Shown here in pieces: positions 1 to 5,589 of a stretch of 5,589 nucleotides of DNA. Source of the stretch: Aquincola sp. (GTDB lineage: Bacteria > Pseudomonadota > Gammaproteobacteria > Burkholderiales > Burkholderiaceae_C); assembly GCA_029884035.1 (NCBI GenBank), contig JAOUIM010000267.1, forward strand, positions 1-5,589. The letters are read 5' to 3'. Position 1 is the first letter of the stretch. The number at the start of each line of letters is the position of its first letter. The position numbers were made by a program, and so were the translations under genes. Below the pieces are notes generated by a model. It did no database searches. It was not told the DNA's origin and was given only the letters and a program-made list of their open reading frames with translations.

Positions 1-690
1 CATCTCGACATCGCCCGGCGCGTTGACGCCGCTGCGGCCATCGGCGTAATGGCCCATGTGGGTGGCGGCGATCACCATGTCGGCCTTGCCGCGCAGGTCG
101 GGGACCAGCTTCGCGGCCTCGTCAGCCGGCTTGCGGAAATCGATGCCGGCCACGTTCTCGGGCAGCACCATCTTCTTGGTGTCCTCGGTCGTCAGGCCGA
201 CCACTGCGATCCGGTAGCCGCCGCGCTCGAAGATGCGGTAGGGCTCGAACAAGCGCTGGGTGCCGCGGTAGATATTGGCCGCCAGCAGCGGGAACTTGGC
301 CCACTGCCGCTGCTTTTCGAGCACCGCGAGCGGCTTGTCGAACTCGTGGTTGCCCACTGCGATGGCGTCGTAGCCGAGCAGGTTCATGCCTTTGAAGTCG
401 GGCTCGGCGTCCTGCAGGTCGCTTTCCGGCACGCCGGTGTTGACGTCGCCCCCGTCGAGCAGCAGTACATGGCCGCCGGCCGCGGCCACCTCGGTGCGGA
501 TACGGTCGATCAGCGTCTTGCGTGCCGCCAGACCGTACTCGCCGTCGGCGTTCGGCCAGAAGCGGCCGTGGTGGTCGTTCGTGTGAAGGACCGTCAGCTT
601 CAGCGGGGCGCGCTCGGCGGGCGTCAGCGCGCAGCCTGCCAGCAGCGCGGCAGCGGCCAGCGGGGTCCAGAGTCGGCGGGTCATCGTCAT
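1..690 (-). CDS. ushA: UshA-like 5'-nucleotidase / UDP-sugar hydrolase, lipoprotein form (3' end outside window)
   Basis: Removes phosphate from nucleotides outside the cytoplasm, giving nucleosides; UshA enzymes also cleave UDP-sugars. 230 codons are read and the frame is still open at base 1; family members are about 550 residues, so the rest of the metallophosphatase domain and the C-terminal substrate domain are missing. Visible metal-site motifs are HTNDHHG (residues 36-42, ligands D39 and H41), LDGGD (78-82), GNHEFD (113-118, N114/H115) and ATHMGHY (209-215). The stretch DGEYGLAA...VPESDLQDAEPDF closely resembles E. coli UshA as I remember it. The N-terminus MTMTRR plus a short hydrophobic run ends in LLAGC (lipobox, C20), so it should be lipid-anchored, unlike soluble E. 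coli UshA; Vibrio NutA is a known lipoprotein relative. The ATG at 690 overlaps the phosphorylase stop as ATGA and has an AAGGAGG six bases upstream; a second ATG two codons in is a less likely start. Confidence 0.93.
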   Translation of the reverse strand, partial: MTMTRRLWTPLAAAALLAGCALTPAERAPLKLTVLHTNDHHGRFWPNADGEYGLAARKTLIDRIRTEVAAAGGHVLLLDGGDVNTGVPESDLQDAEPDFKGMNLLGYDAIAVGNHEFDKPLAVLEKQRQWAKFPLLAANIYRGTQRLFEPYRIFERGGYRIAVVGLTTEDTKKMVLPENVAGIDFRKPADEAAKLVPDLRGKADMVIAATHMGHYADGRSGVNAPGDVEM

Positions 691-1529
691 GGGTTTCCTC
701 CTTGAACGGCGTCGAGTTCGGGCATCAGGGCTTCGAGAAGGCGCGTGGCGTCTGCGGCCGCGTGTGCGGCCACGGCTAGCGTCTGCGCGTGAGACAGCGC
801 GAGCGTATCCATTCCTGCGGCCAAGTTGGTGATCATCGACAAACCGAGTACCGCAAGGCCGGCATGCCGAGCCAGGATCACCTCGGGCACGGTGCTCATG
901 CCGACCGCCTGAGCGCCGAGCTGCCGGAGCATGCGAATCTCGGCCGGCGTCTCGAACTGTGGGCCGAGCATCCAGGCGTAAACGCCTTCGTGAAGTGAGA
1001 GGCCGATGTGCCGTGCCACGCCTTGCGCGGTGGCGCGCAGATCCGGTGCATACGCATCGCGCATGTCGACGAAGCGCTCGCTGTTCTGGCTGAGGGCATC
1101 GCCCGCCAATGGGCTGCGCTGCACCATGTTCAGATGGTCGGTGATCAGCATCAATGCACCGGGCGGCATTGTGGTGTCGAGGCTGCCCGCCGCATTGGTC
1201 ACCACGAGCGTTCGCACGCCGCAGCGCGCGAGCGTTCGAACCGCGCCGGCCATCGCATTGGTGCGGCCATGCTCGTAGACATGCTCGCGGCCGATCATCA
1301 GTGCGACCTCGCAACCCCCCAGGCGCCCGACCCGCAGCGTGCCGCCATGCCCGGCCACGCCGACCGCAGGAAAGCCAGGCAGGTCGGCGTACGCGATCTC
1401 GATCGCGTCGGTCACGTGATCGGCAGCGCCATTCCAGCCCGAGCCGAGGACGATGCCGATCCGCGGTGCGCGCCCCGGCACGCGCTGTGCGATGACGCGC
1501 TGCGCATGGTCGATGCCGTTGTCGCTCAT
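687..1529 (-). CDS. punA: Purine nucleoside phosphorylase (PNP/XapA, trimeric-type family)
   Basis: Cytoplasmic enzyme splitting purine nucleosides with phosphate into free base and ribose-1-phosphate. It has 280 residues, normal for the family. Motifs in order: phosphate loop LGSGWNG (28-34), GHGG (60-63, usually GHAG), GREHVYEHG (80-88, aligning to the GR-H-YEG block), TNAAGSL (111-117), DHLN (131-134), FVDMRDAY (153-160), LGPQFETPAEIRML (188-201; E193 matches the base-binding Glu), VGMSTVPEV (209-217) and ITN (233-235). The Asn at 235 is typical of 6-oxopurine (inosine/guanosine) enzymes; methylthioadenosine phosphorylases have Asp there. The C-terminal LSHAQTL (245-251) recalls E. coli XapA, so xanthosine use is possible; substrate preference cannot be read from sequence alone. 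The start ATG overlaps the cdd stop as ATGA, with GGAG (1541-1538) eight bases upstream. The symbol is by family, not proven orthology. Confidence 0.93.
   Translation of the reverse strand: MSDNGIDHAQRVIAQRVPGRAPRIGIVLGSGWNGAADHVTDAIEIAYADLPGFPAVGVAGHGGTLRVGRLGGCEVALMIGREHVYEHGRTNAMAGAVRTLARCGVRTLVVTNAAGSLDTTMPPGALMLITDHLNMVQRSPLAGDALSQNSERFVDMRDAYAPDLRATAQGVARHIGLSLHEGVYAWMLGPQFETPAEIRMLRQLGAQAVGMSTVPEVILARHAGLAVLGLSMITNLAAGMDTLALSHAQTLAVAAHAAADATRLLEALMPELDAVQGGNP
697..703 (-). promoter_or_regulatory. Strong ribosome binding site for the 5'-nucleotidase
   Basis: AAGGAGG on the minus strand, six bases before the ATG at 690. It lies inside the last codons of the phosphorylase gene (GGA GGA AAC CCA TGA), so the nucleotidase can be loaded directly as well as by coupling. 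This supports the ATG at 690. Confidence 0.8.
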
Positions 1530-1936
1530 GCCAGATGCTCCGGCCCGAAGCTCGAAGGCAACAATTCTCCGAGCGTAAACCTTGCGCGCACCGCGTTTAG
1601 ATCGGCGACGACGACCGTCGCATCCTCGGTGGCAAACTCGCGCAGCTTCTGGCGACAGCCACCGCAGGGCGTGACCAGGCGCGGCCCCTCGCCCACCACC
1701 ACGGCGGCCATCACGCGCGAGCCGCCGGCGGCCACCAGCGCGGCGACTGCCCCAGCCTCGGCGCAGGTGCCCTGCGGGTAGGCCGCGTTCTCGACATTAC
1801 AGCCGGCGTGAATGCGGCCCTGCTCGTCGAGCAGCGCGGCGCCGACCTTGAAGCGCGAATATGGCGCATGGGCATGTTCCCGCACTGCCCGTGCGGCGGC
1901 GAGCAGTTCGCTCTCGTGTTCGATCGCGGTTCGCAT
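1526..1936 (-). CDS. cdd: Cytidine deaminase (homotetrameric zinc type)
   Basis: Hydrolytic deamination of cytidine and deoxycytidine to uridine and deoxyuridine in the pyrimidine salvage pathway. The protein is 136 residues, matching the short tetrameric class. It shows the N-terminal PYSRFKVGAALL (25-36), GCNVENAAYP (45-54), the catalytic C58-A-E60 and the zinc pair in PCGGC (C91, C94). The residue after the catalytic Glu is Ala61, where the Bacillus subtilis enzyme has an Arg that contacts the zinc cysteines. The start is the ATG at 1936, which shares one base with the upstream permease stop (TGATG) and has AAGGAG five bases before it. A longer open frame reaches back to 2848 but lies entirely within the permease gene in another frame and shows no family similarity, so it was not used. 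The stop overlaps the phosphorylase start as ATGA. Confidence 0.95.
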   Translation of the reverse strand: MRTAIEHESELLAAARAVREHAHAPYSRFKVGAALLDEQGRIHAGCNVENAAYPQGTCAEAGAVAALVAAGGSRVMAAVVVGEGPRLVTPCGGCRQKLREFATEDATVVVADLNAVRARFTLGELLPSSFGPEHLA

Positions 1937-2919
1937 CAGCGCTCCTTGACGTAGGGTGTGCCCAACGCCTTGGGTGCATACGCACGCCCGATGAAACCGG
2001 CGAGCAGCACGACGGTGAGCACATAGGGCAGTGCCTGCATCGCCTGCACCGGCACTGCGCCGCCGCCCAGCCACGCGGGAAGGGCTGCGCCTTGCAGACG
2101 GATCGCCAGCGCATCGAGGAAGCCGAACAGCAGGCAGGCCAGCAGGGCGCCGATCGGATGCCACTTGCCGAAGATCATTGCCGCCAGTGCCATGTAGCCC
2201 CGGCCCGCTGTCATGTTGGGGATGAACTGCGGGTTCAGCGCCAGCACGAGATAGCAGCCGGCCAAGGCGGCGAGCACGCCATTGCCTGCGAGAGCGAGGT
2301 AGCGCATGCCGAGCACGGACACGCCCGCTGCATCGACCATCGCCGGATTCTCGCCGGTGGCGCGCCAGCGCAAGCCCAGCCGCGTGCGGTAGAACATCCA
2401 CCACACGCTGGCCACCAGTGCCAGCGCAACATAGACCAGGGCCGTGTGCCCGAGCAGCCCGCCGCCGATGACCGGCCCGACCAGCGGAATCCCCGCCAGC
2501 GCCGCGCCCAGGCCCTCGAACCACGCGTCGAGCCGCACCGCATCGGGAATCGGTGGCGTCTGCCCCCCCTGCTTGAACCACGCGATGCCCAGCACCACCG
2601 TGAGGCCTGCGGCCGTCATCGTGATCGCCATGCCCATCACGACCTGATCGCCGCGATGGCTGACGCAGGCGAAGCCGTGCAACATCGACAGCGCGATGCC
2701 CAGCACGATCGCCGCGCCCACCGCGAGCACCAGCGAGCCGCTCACCACCGCCACGCTCGCAGCGCAGAACGCGGTGGCGAGCATCTTGCCTTCCAGCCCG
2801 AGGTCGATCACGCCGGCGCGTTCCGACAAGGTGCCTGCGAGCGCACACAACATGAGCGGCGTAGCCACGCGCAGTGTCGACGCGACGATGGTCCCCAGCG
2901 TCAGCGCGAATTCATCCAT
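1936..2919 (-). CDS. Nucleoside ABC importer, second membrane permease (BPD_transp_2 family, NupQ/YufQ-like)
   Basis: Inner-membrane subunit of a nucleoside-type ABC importer; pairs with the permease encoded just upstream to form the translocation channel. It is 327 residues, usual for this subunit, and mostly hydrophobic, with roughly eight to ten membrane segments. Family marks are the N-terminal block TPLMLCALAGTLSERAGVID and GLEGKM (20-46), a cytoplasmic coupling loop GENPAMVDAAGVSV (189-202) that should contact the ATPase, and GRGYMALAAMIFGKWHP (239-255). The start chosen is the ATG at 2919, overlapping the upstream permease stop by eight bases (ATGGATGA), with GGAGG (2930-2926) six bases before it. 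An alternative start at 3015 would add 32 Arg/Pro/Trp-rich residues and a 104-base overlap, so it was rejected. Known relatives are B. subtilis NupQ and lactococcal NupC; substrate range is inferred from family and neighbours. Confidence 0.92.
   Translation of the reverse strand: MDEFALTLGTIVASTLRVATPLMLCALAGTLSERAGVIDLGLEGKMLATAFCAASVAVVSGSLVLAVGAAIVLGIALSMLHGFACVSHRGDQVVMGMAITMTAAGLTVVLGIAWFKQGGQTPPIPDAVRLDAWFEGLGAALAGIPLVGPVIGGGLLGHTALVYVALALVASVWWMFYRTRLGLRWRATGENPAMVDAAGVSVLGMRYLALAGNGVLAALAGCYLVLALNPQFIPNMTAGRGYMALAAMIFGKWHPIGALLACLLFGFLDALAIRLQGAALPAWLGGGAVPVQAMQALPYVLTVVLLAGFIGRAYAPKALGTPYVKER
1942..1947 (-). promoter_or_regulatory. Ribosome binding site deciding the cdd start
   Basis: AAGGAG five bases upstream of the ATG at 1936, lying in the last codons of the second permease. 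It picks this ATG over the much longer open frame that continues upstream. Confidence 0.75.
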
Positions 2920-4048
2920 GCGCAGCCTCCGCCGCTGGTGTGCGACTGGTGGGACTGACAGCCCACCAGACGCGTGCGAGCCAGGGCGCGGCCACCTGTG
3001 CCATCGCGCCGGCAAACAGGACGATCAGGCCCTGCAGCGTGAACACCATGTCGCGCGAGAAGCCCTGGATCTCGAACGCGAGCTCGGCTCCGCCCTGGTA
3101 GAGCGCGCCCAACAGCAGCGAGGCCAGCGCGATGCCCAGCGGATGATTGCGCCCGATCAGCGACACCGCGATCCCCGTGAATCCGGCGCCGGCGACGAAA
3201 TCGGCGATCAACCGGTTGTGGACGCCCGCGACCTCGTTGATCCCAACGAGCGCGGCCAGCGCGCCCGAGATCGCCATCGCGACCACGATCTGCACGCGCG
3301 GTCGGATGCCGGCGTAGCGCGCCGCATCGGGCGAGTGGCCGACCGCACGCAGGGCGTAACCCGGTTGCGAGCGCCAGAGCAGCAGCCATGTCGCCACCAG
3401 CGCCACCAGGGCGAGCAGCACGCTTGCATTGAGCGGCGTGCGCGGCCACTCGATGCCCAGCGCACCCAGCACTGCATGCATGCCGGGAATCTGGGCCGCC
3501 GGCCCGAACGCGCGCGTCTCGGGCGACATGTTGCCCGGCTCCTTGAGCACGTTGACCAGCAGGTAGATCAGCAATGCCGAGGCGATGAAATTGAACATGA
3601 TCGTCGTGATGACGATGTGGCTGCCGCGCCAGGCCTGCAGCACCGCCGGCACCGCGGCCCACACGACGCCGAACGCCATCGCGGTCAGCACCATCGCCGG
3701 CAGCAGCAGCCCGGACGGCCACTGTGCGCCGAACGCAAGCGCCACCAGTGCGGCCCCGAGCCCGCCCATCATCGCCTGCCCCTCGCCGCCGATGTTGAAC
3801 AGGCCGGCGTGGTAAGCGACCGCGACCGCAAGGCCCGTGAACACGAACGTGGTGCTGTAGTACAGCGTGTAGCTGATCCCCGTGGCACTGCCGAACGAGC
3901 CCTTGACCAGGAGCACCAGCACCTGCAGCGGGCTCTGCCCGATCGCCAGCAGAACCAGCGCCGAGACGCCGAAGGCCAGCGCCAGGTTGAACAGGGGCAG
4001 GACGAAAAGGTCGATCCAGCGCGGGATCTCGACCTGATGCTGGCTCAC
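2912..4048 (-). CDS. Nucleoside ABC importer, first membrane permease (BPD_transp_2 family, NupP/YufP-like)
   Basis: Inner-membrane subunit partnering the second permease; 378 residues, close to the family norm and longer than its partner as usual. The first membrane segment is about residues 13-37. Family marks are AGLFNIGGEGQ (81-91), GSHIVITTIMFNFIA (142-156), the coupling loop VGHSPDAARYAGI (236-248) that should dock on the ATPase, and GAGFTGIAVSLIGRNHPLG (287-305). The start is a GTG at 4048. It is the only ATG, GTG or TTG in this frame between the frame's upstream stop (4150-4148) and the conserved region, but it lacks a good ribosome binding site; only a G5 run lies four bases before it. 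Unlike the other junctions, it sits 70 bases after the ATPase stop, behind a GC-rich spacer. The native N-terminus may therefore begin at the ATG at 4122 through a frameshift. The stop overlaps the second permease start by eight bases. Confidence 0.91.
   Translation of the reverse strand: MSQHQVEIPRWIDLFVLPLFNLALAFGVSALVLLAIGQSPLQVLVLLVKGSFGSATGISYTLYYSTTFVFTGLAVAVAYHAGLFNIGGEGQAMMGGLGAALVALAFGAQWPSGLLLPAMVLTAMAFGVVWAAVPAVLQAWRGSHIVITTIMFNFIASALLIYLLVNVLKEPGNMSPETRAFGPAAQIPGMHAVLGALGIEWPRTPLNASVLLALVALVATWLLLWRSQPGYALRAVGHSPDAARYAGIRPRVQIVVAMAISGALAALVGINEVAGVHNRLIADFVAGAGFTGIAVSLIGRNHPLGIALASLLLGALYQGGAELAFEIQGFSRDMVFTLQGLIVLFAGAMAQVAAPWLARVWWAVSPTSRTPAAEAAHG
2926..2930 (-). promoter_or_regulatory. 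Ribosome binding site deciding the second permease start
   Basis: GGAGG six bases before the ATG at 2919, inside the final codons of the first permease. It supports the short form (327 residues) over the extended one starting at 3015. Confidence 0.7.
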
Positions 4049-4122
4049 CGGGCCCCCAGCGCGCCGGTTGCCGCCCCCGCGCGGGGGGGCGCGGGGGGGC
4101 TTGAGGCCCGTGCGGCGATCAT
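4045..4122 (-). CDS. Putative 25-codon bridging mini-ORF between ATPase and permease
   Basis: An ATG at 4122 overlaps the ATPase stop as ATGA and has AAAGGG (4135-4130) seven bases upstream. The frame runs 25 codons, rich in Ala, Pro, Arg and Gly, and stops at a TGA (4047-4045) that overlaps the permease GTG as GTGA. It resembles no protein family I know. It could be a coupling leader that carries ribosomes across the spacer, the true permease N-terminus cut off by a one-base indel in a C7 run, or chance in GC-rich DNA. Confidence 0.3.
   Translation of the reverse strand: MIAARASSPPAPPRAGAATGALGAR
4074..4087. repeat. Perfect 14-base palindrome
   Basis: CCCCCGCGCGGGGG is identical on both strands. 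In RNA it can form a five-pair G-C stem with a GCGC loop, or a shifted seven-pair stem of CGCCCCC with GGGGGCG. It is the core of the structured spacer. Confidence 0.8.
4081..4100. repeat. Two tandem copies of a 10-base unit
   Basis: GCGGGGGGGC occurs twice in direct succession (4081-4090 and 4091-4100) inside the spacer. The homopolymer runs make this a place prone to replication slippage and to sequencing or assembly indels. Confidence 0.9.
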
Positions 4123-5589
4123 GCAGCGGCCCTTTCTGCGCCGCCCATCAGCCGTCCGAGCGCGGCTTCGCTGCACTCCTCGATCGGCAGCTCTCCGACG
4201 ACCTGGCCCGCGTTCATGACGAGCACGCGGTCGGACAAGGCGAGGATTTCGTCCAGTTCCGAGGACACCATGAGCACCGTACTGCCTGAATTGCGCATGG
4301 CGCGCAGCCGCTCGTGAATGAACTCGATCGCGCCGATGTCGACGCCGCGCGTCGGTTGCCCTACCAGCAGGATGCGAGGCTCGAGCGCGGCCTCACGCGC
4401 GAGCACGAGCTTCTGCTGGTTGCCCCCGGAGAACTTGGCGCACTTGAGGTCGGCCTGGCGCGGACGCACGTCGAAGCGTTCCATCATCGTGTCGCAGTCG
4501 CTGCGCATCGTGGTCCGCTGGAGCAGGCCCGCCCGGTTGTAGCGCGGCTGCTGCTGATAACCGAGCACGGCCGACTCCCAGGCCGCGAACGGCATCACGA
4601 GCCCGCGCTTCTGGCGATCTTCCGGCACATGCGCGATGTGCAGCTTGCGGGCCATGGCCGGCGTCAGCCAGTGCGGCGGCGCGAAGCGGTGGTCGCCGAT
4701 GAGGAGGCTGCCTTGCTGGGGGACCAGCAAGCCGGCCAAGGCATCGAGCAGTTCGCTCTGGCCGTTGCCCGATACGCCCGCGACGCCGACGATCTCTCCG
4801 GCACGCAACGCCACCGACACGCCGGCCAGGCGCTGCACGCCCAGCGGGTCGCGCCAGGTCAATCCCTCGGCGCGCATCAGTTCCCCGCCGACCGCACGCT
4901 GGCCCGCCTCGATGCGACCCAGGCGAACCTGGCGGCCGACCATTGCCTCGGCCAGTGCGTCGATCGAGGTCGCTGCGATCGGGGTGTCCAGCACCACCGC
5001 GCCGGCGCGCATCACCGTCACTGCATCGCACAGCGCCATGATCTCCTTGAGCTTGTGGGTGATGAGAAGGACCGTCGTGCCATGCGCGCGCAGGCCACGA
5101 AGGGTGTCGAAGAGCTGCTCCGTCTCCTGCGGGGTGAGCACCGCGGTGGGCTCGTCCAGGATCAGGATGCGCGCGCCGCGATACAGGGCCTTGAGGATCT
5201 CCAGGCGCTGCCGCTGGCCGACCGGCAGGTCCTCGACCCTGGCGTCGAGGTCGACCATCAGGCCGGTATCGCGCATCAGCGACTCGAGCTTGGCGCGCAC
5301 CGTGCGGCGTGCCGTGTTCAACAGCCAGGCCGGTTCCGCACCGAGCATGATGTTGTCGAGCGCCGACAGCGTCTCGACCAGCATGAAATGCTGATGGACC
5401 ATGCCGATGCCACGCGCGATGGCGTCGTGCGAGTTGGTGATGCGCGCAGGCCGGCCGTCGATCTCGACTTCGCCGCTGTCGGCCTGATAGAAGCCGTACA
5501 GGATCGACATCAGCGTGCTCTTGCCGGCGCCGTTCTCGCCGACGATTCCGTGCACCGTGCCGGCGGCCACCGTCAGGTCGACGGCACGG
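4119..5589 (-). CDS. Nucleoside ABC importer, tandem ATPase subunit (NupO/YufO-like; 5' end outside window)
   Basis: Cytoplasmic ATPase powering nucleoside uptake, with two fused nucleotide-binding domains as in RbsA/MglA-type subunits. 489 residues are seen; about 30 N-terminal ones are missing, since the frame stays open to the edge (AVDLTV precedes the Val codon at 5570). A GTG at 5570 is therefore internal, not the start. Numbering from that Val: domain 1 has Walker A GENGAGKST (11-19), the Q-loop VHQHFML (58-64, typical of nucleoside-type importers), a degenerate signature PVGQRQ (116-121), Walker B ILILDEPT (135-142) and H-loop THK (171-173). Domain 2 has a degenerate Walker A GVSGNGQSE (265-273), signature SGGNQQ (381-386), and Walker B LLVGQPTRGVD with Gln405 in place of the catalytic Glu, plus Ser instead of His in MVSSELDE. 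Domain 2 is thus probably the weak site, as is normal for this family. The stop overlaps an ATG as ATGA, and the permeases follow. Confidence 0.95.
   Translation of the reverse strand, partial: RAVDLTVAAGTVHGIVGENGAGKSTLMSILYGFYQADSGEVEIDGRPARITNSHDAIARGIGMVHQHFMLVETLSALDNIMLGAEPAWLLNTARRTVRAKLESLMRDTGLMVDLDARVEDLPVGQRQRLEILKALYRGARILILDEPTAVLTPQETEQLFDTLRGLRAHGTTVLLITHKLKEIMALCDAVTVMRAGAVVLDTPIAATSIDALAEAMVGRQVRLGRIEAGQRAVGGELMRAEGLTWRDPLGVQRLAGVSVALRAGEIVGVAGVSGNGQSELLDALAGLLVPQQGSLLIGDHRFAPPHWLTPAMARKLHIAHVPEDRQKRGLVMPFAAWESAVLGYQQQPRYNRAGLLQRTTMRSDCDTMMERFDVRPRQADLKCAKFSGGNQQKLVLAREAALEPRILLVGQPTRGVDIGAIEFIHERLRAMRNSGSTVLMVSSELDEILALSDRVLVMNAGQVVGELPIEECSEAALGRLMGGAERAAA

Larger units (their letters stand above)
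4049..4118 (-). other. GC-rich structured spacer between ATPase and first permease
   Basis: The only intergenic gap in the window. On the transcribed strand it contains two C7 runs (4099-4093, 4089-4083) followed by two G5 runs (4078-4074, 4057-4053). They can form a nested pair of hairpins: the inner C7 with the inner G5, the outer with the outer. No T run follows, so it is not a standard intrinsic terminator. It may tune the ratio of ATPase to permease by slowing RNA polymerase, ribosomes or nucleases. Function is inference. Confidence 0.6.

Noticed and set aside
49..705. A 218-residue plus-strand open frame at the left edge
   Set aside because: It mirrors the minus-strand UshA-like gene, whose metal-site motifs are unmistakable. 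The antisense frame has no recognisable domain.
1937..2848. N-terminal extension of the cytidine deaminase by about 304 residues
   Set aside because: The extension is Arg/Gly-rich, lies in another frame of the permease gene, and the deaminase has its own ATG with AAGGAG at the normal family length.
1861..2958. A 365-residue plus-strand open frame opposite the second permease and cdd
   Set aside because: Arg/His/Gln-rich and motif-free, running across two genuine minus-strand genes; a codon-bias shadow.
2920..3015. Upstream start for the second permease
   Set aside because: It would add 32 residues unlike a membrane protein N-terminus and overlap the first permease by 104 bases; the ATG at 2919 has a good ribosome site and an eight-base overlap.
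4049..4118. Intrinsic terminator in the GC-rich spacer
   Set aside because: Hairpins are possible but no T run follows on the transcribed strand, and termination here would cut the ATPase off from its own permeases.
2696..4219. A 507-residue plus-strand open frame opposite both permeases
   Set aside because: Low-complexity His/Arg/Gln-rich translation with no family motif; the opposite strand encodes two clear permeases. Long antisense frames are expected at this GC content.
4780..4806. Loss of function in the second ATPase domain (degenerate Walker A, Gln for Glu in Walker B)
   Set aside because: These changes are usual for the C-terminal domain of RbsA/NupO-type tandem ATPases, so they are not evidence of decay.

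Overview
The window is a high-GC, densely coding segment with every gene on the minus strand, so transcription runs from position 5589 down to 1. Composition, third-position G/C codon use, the proteobacterial UshA-type nucleotidase and the short overlapping genes suggest a Gram-negative bacterium. A betaproteobacterium of the Burkholderiales type is the best guess. That placement is inference, since there is no marker gene here.

In transcription order the genes are: (1) the two-domain ATPase of a nucleoside-type ABC importer (5589-4119, start outside the window); (2) a first membrane permease (4048-2912); (3) a second membrane permease (2919-1936); (4) a tetramer-type cytidine deaminase, cdd (1936-1526); (5) a purine nucleoside phosphorylase of the PNP/XapA family (1529-687); (6) the first 230 residues of a UshA-like 5'-nucleotidase carrying a lipoprotein signal (690-1, end outside the window). 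Four of the five junctions are overlaps of 8, 1, 4 and 4 bases, so genes 2-6 almost certainly form one translationally coupled operon with gene 1. The substrate-binding (BMP/Med family) lipoprotein expected for this importer is not in the window.

The genes make a coherent nucleotide-scavenging pathway. A membrane-anchored nucleotidase strips phosphate from external nucleotides, the ABC importer brings in the nucleosides, and the deaminase and phosphorylase convert cytidine to uridine and purine nucleosides to free base plus ribose-1-phosphate.

The one unusual region is the 70-base spacer 4049-4118 between the ATPase and the first permease. It holds two tandem 10-base units with C7 runs, a perfect palindrome and matching G5 runs. 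A 25-codon reading frame bridges it exactly: it starts on an ATGA overlap with the ATPase stop and ends on a GTGA overlap with the permease start. The permease frame is open through the same spacer without an ATG, GTG or TTG, so a one-base indel or a -1 ribosomal slip at a C CCC CCC heptamer would join the ATG to the permease. No RNA gene, mobile element, CRISPR array, convincing promoter or intrinsic terminator was seen, and no gene-free stretch exceeds 70 bases.
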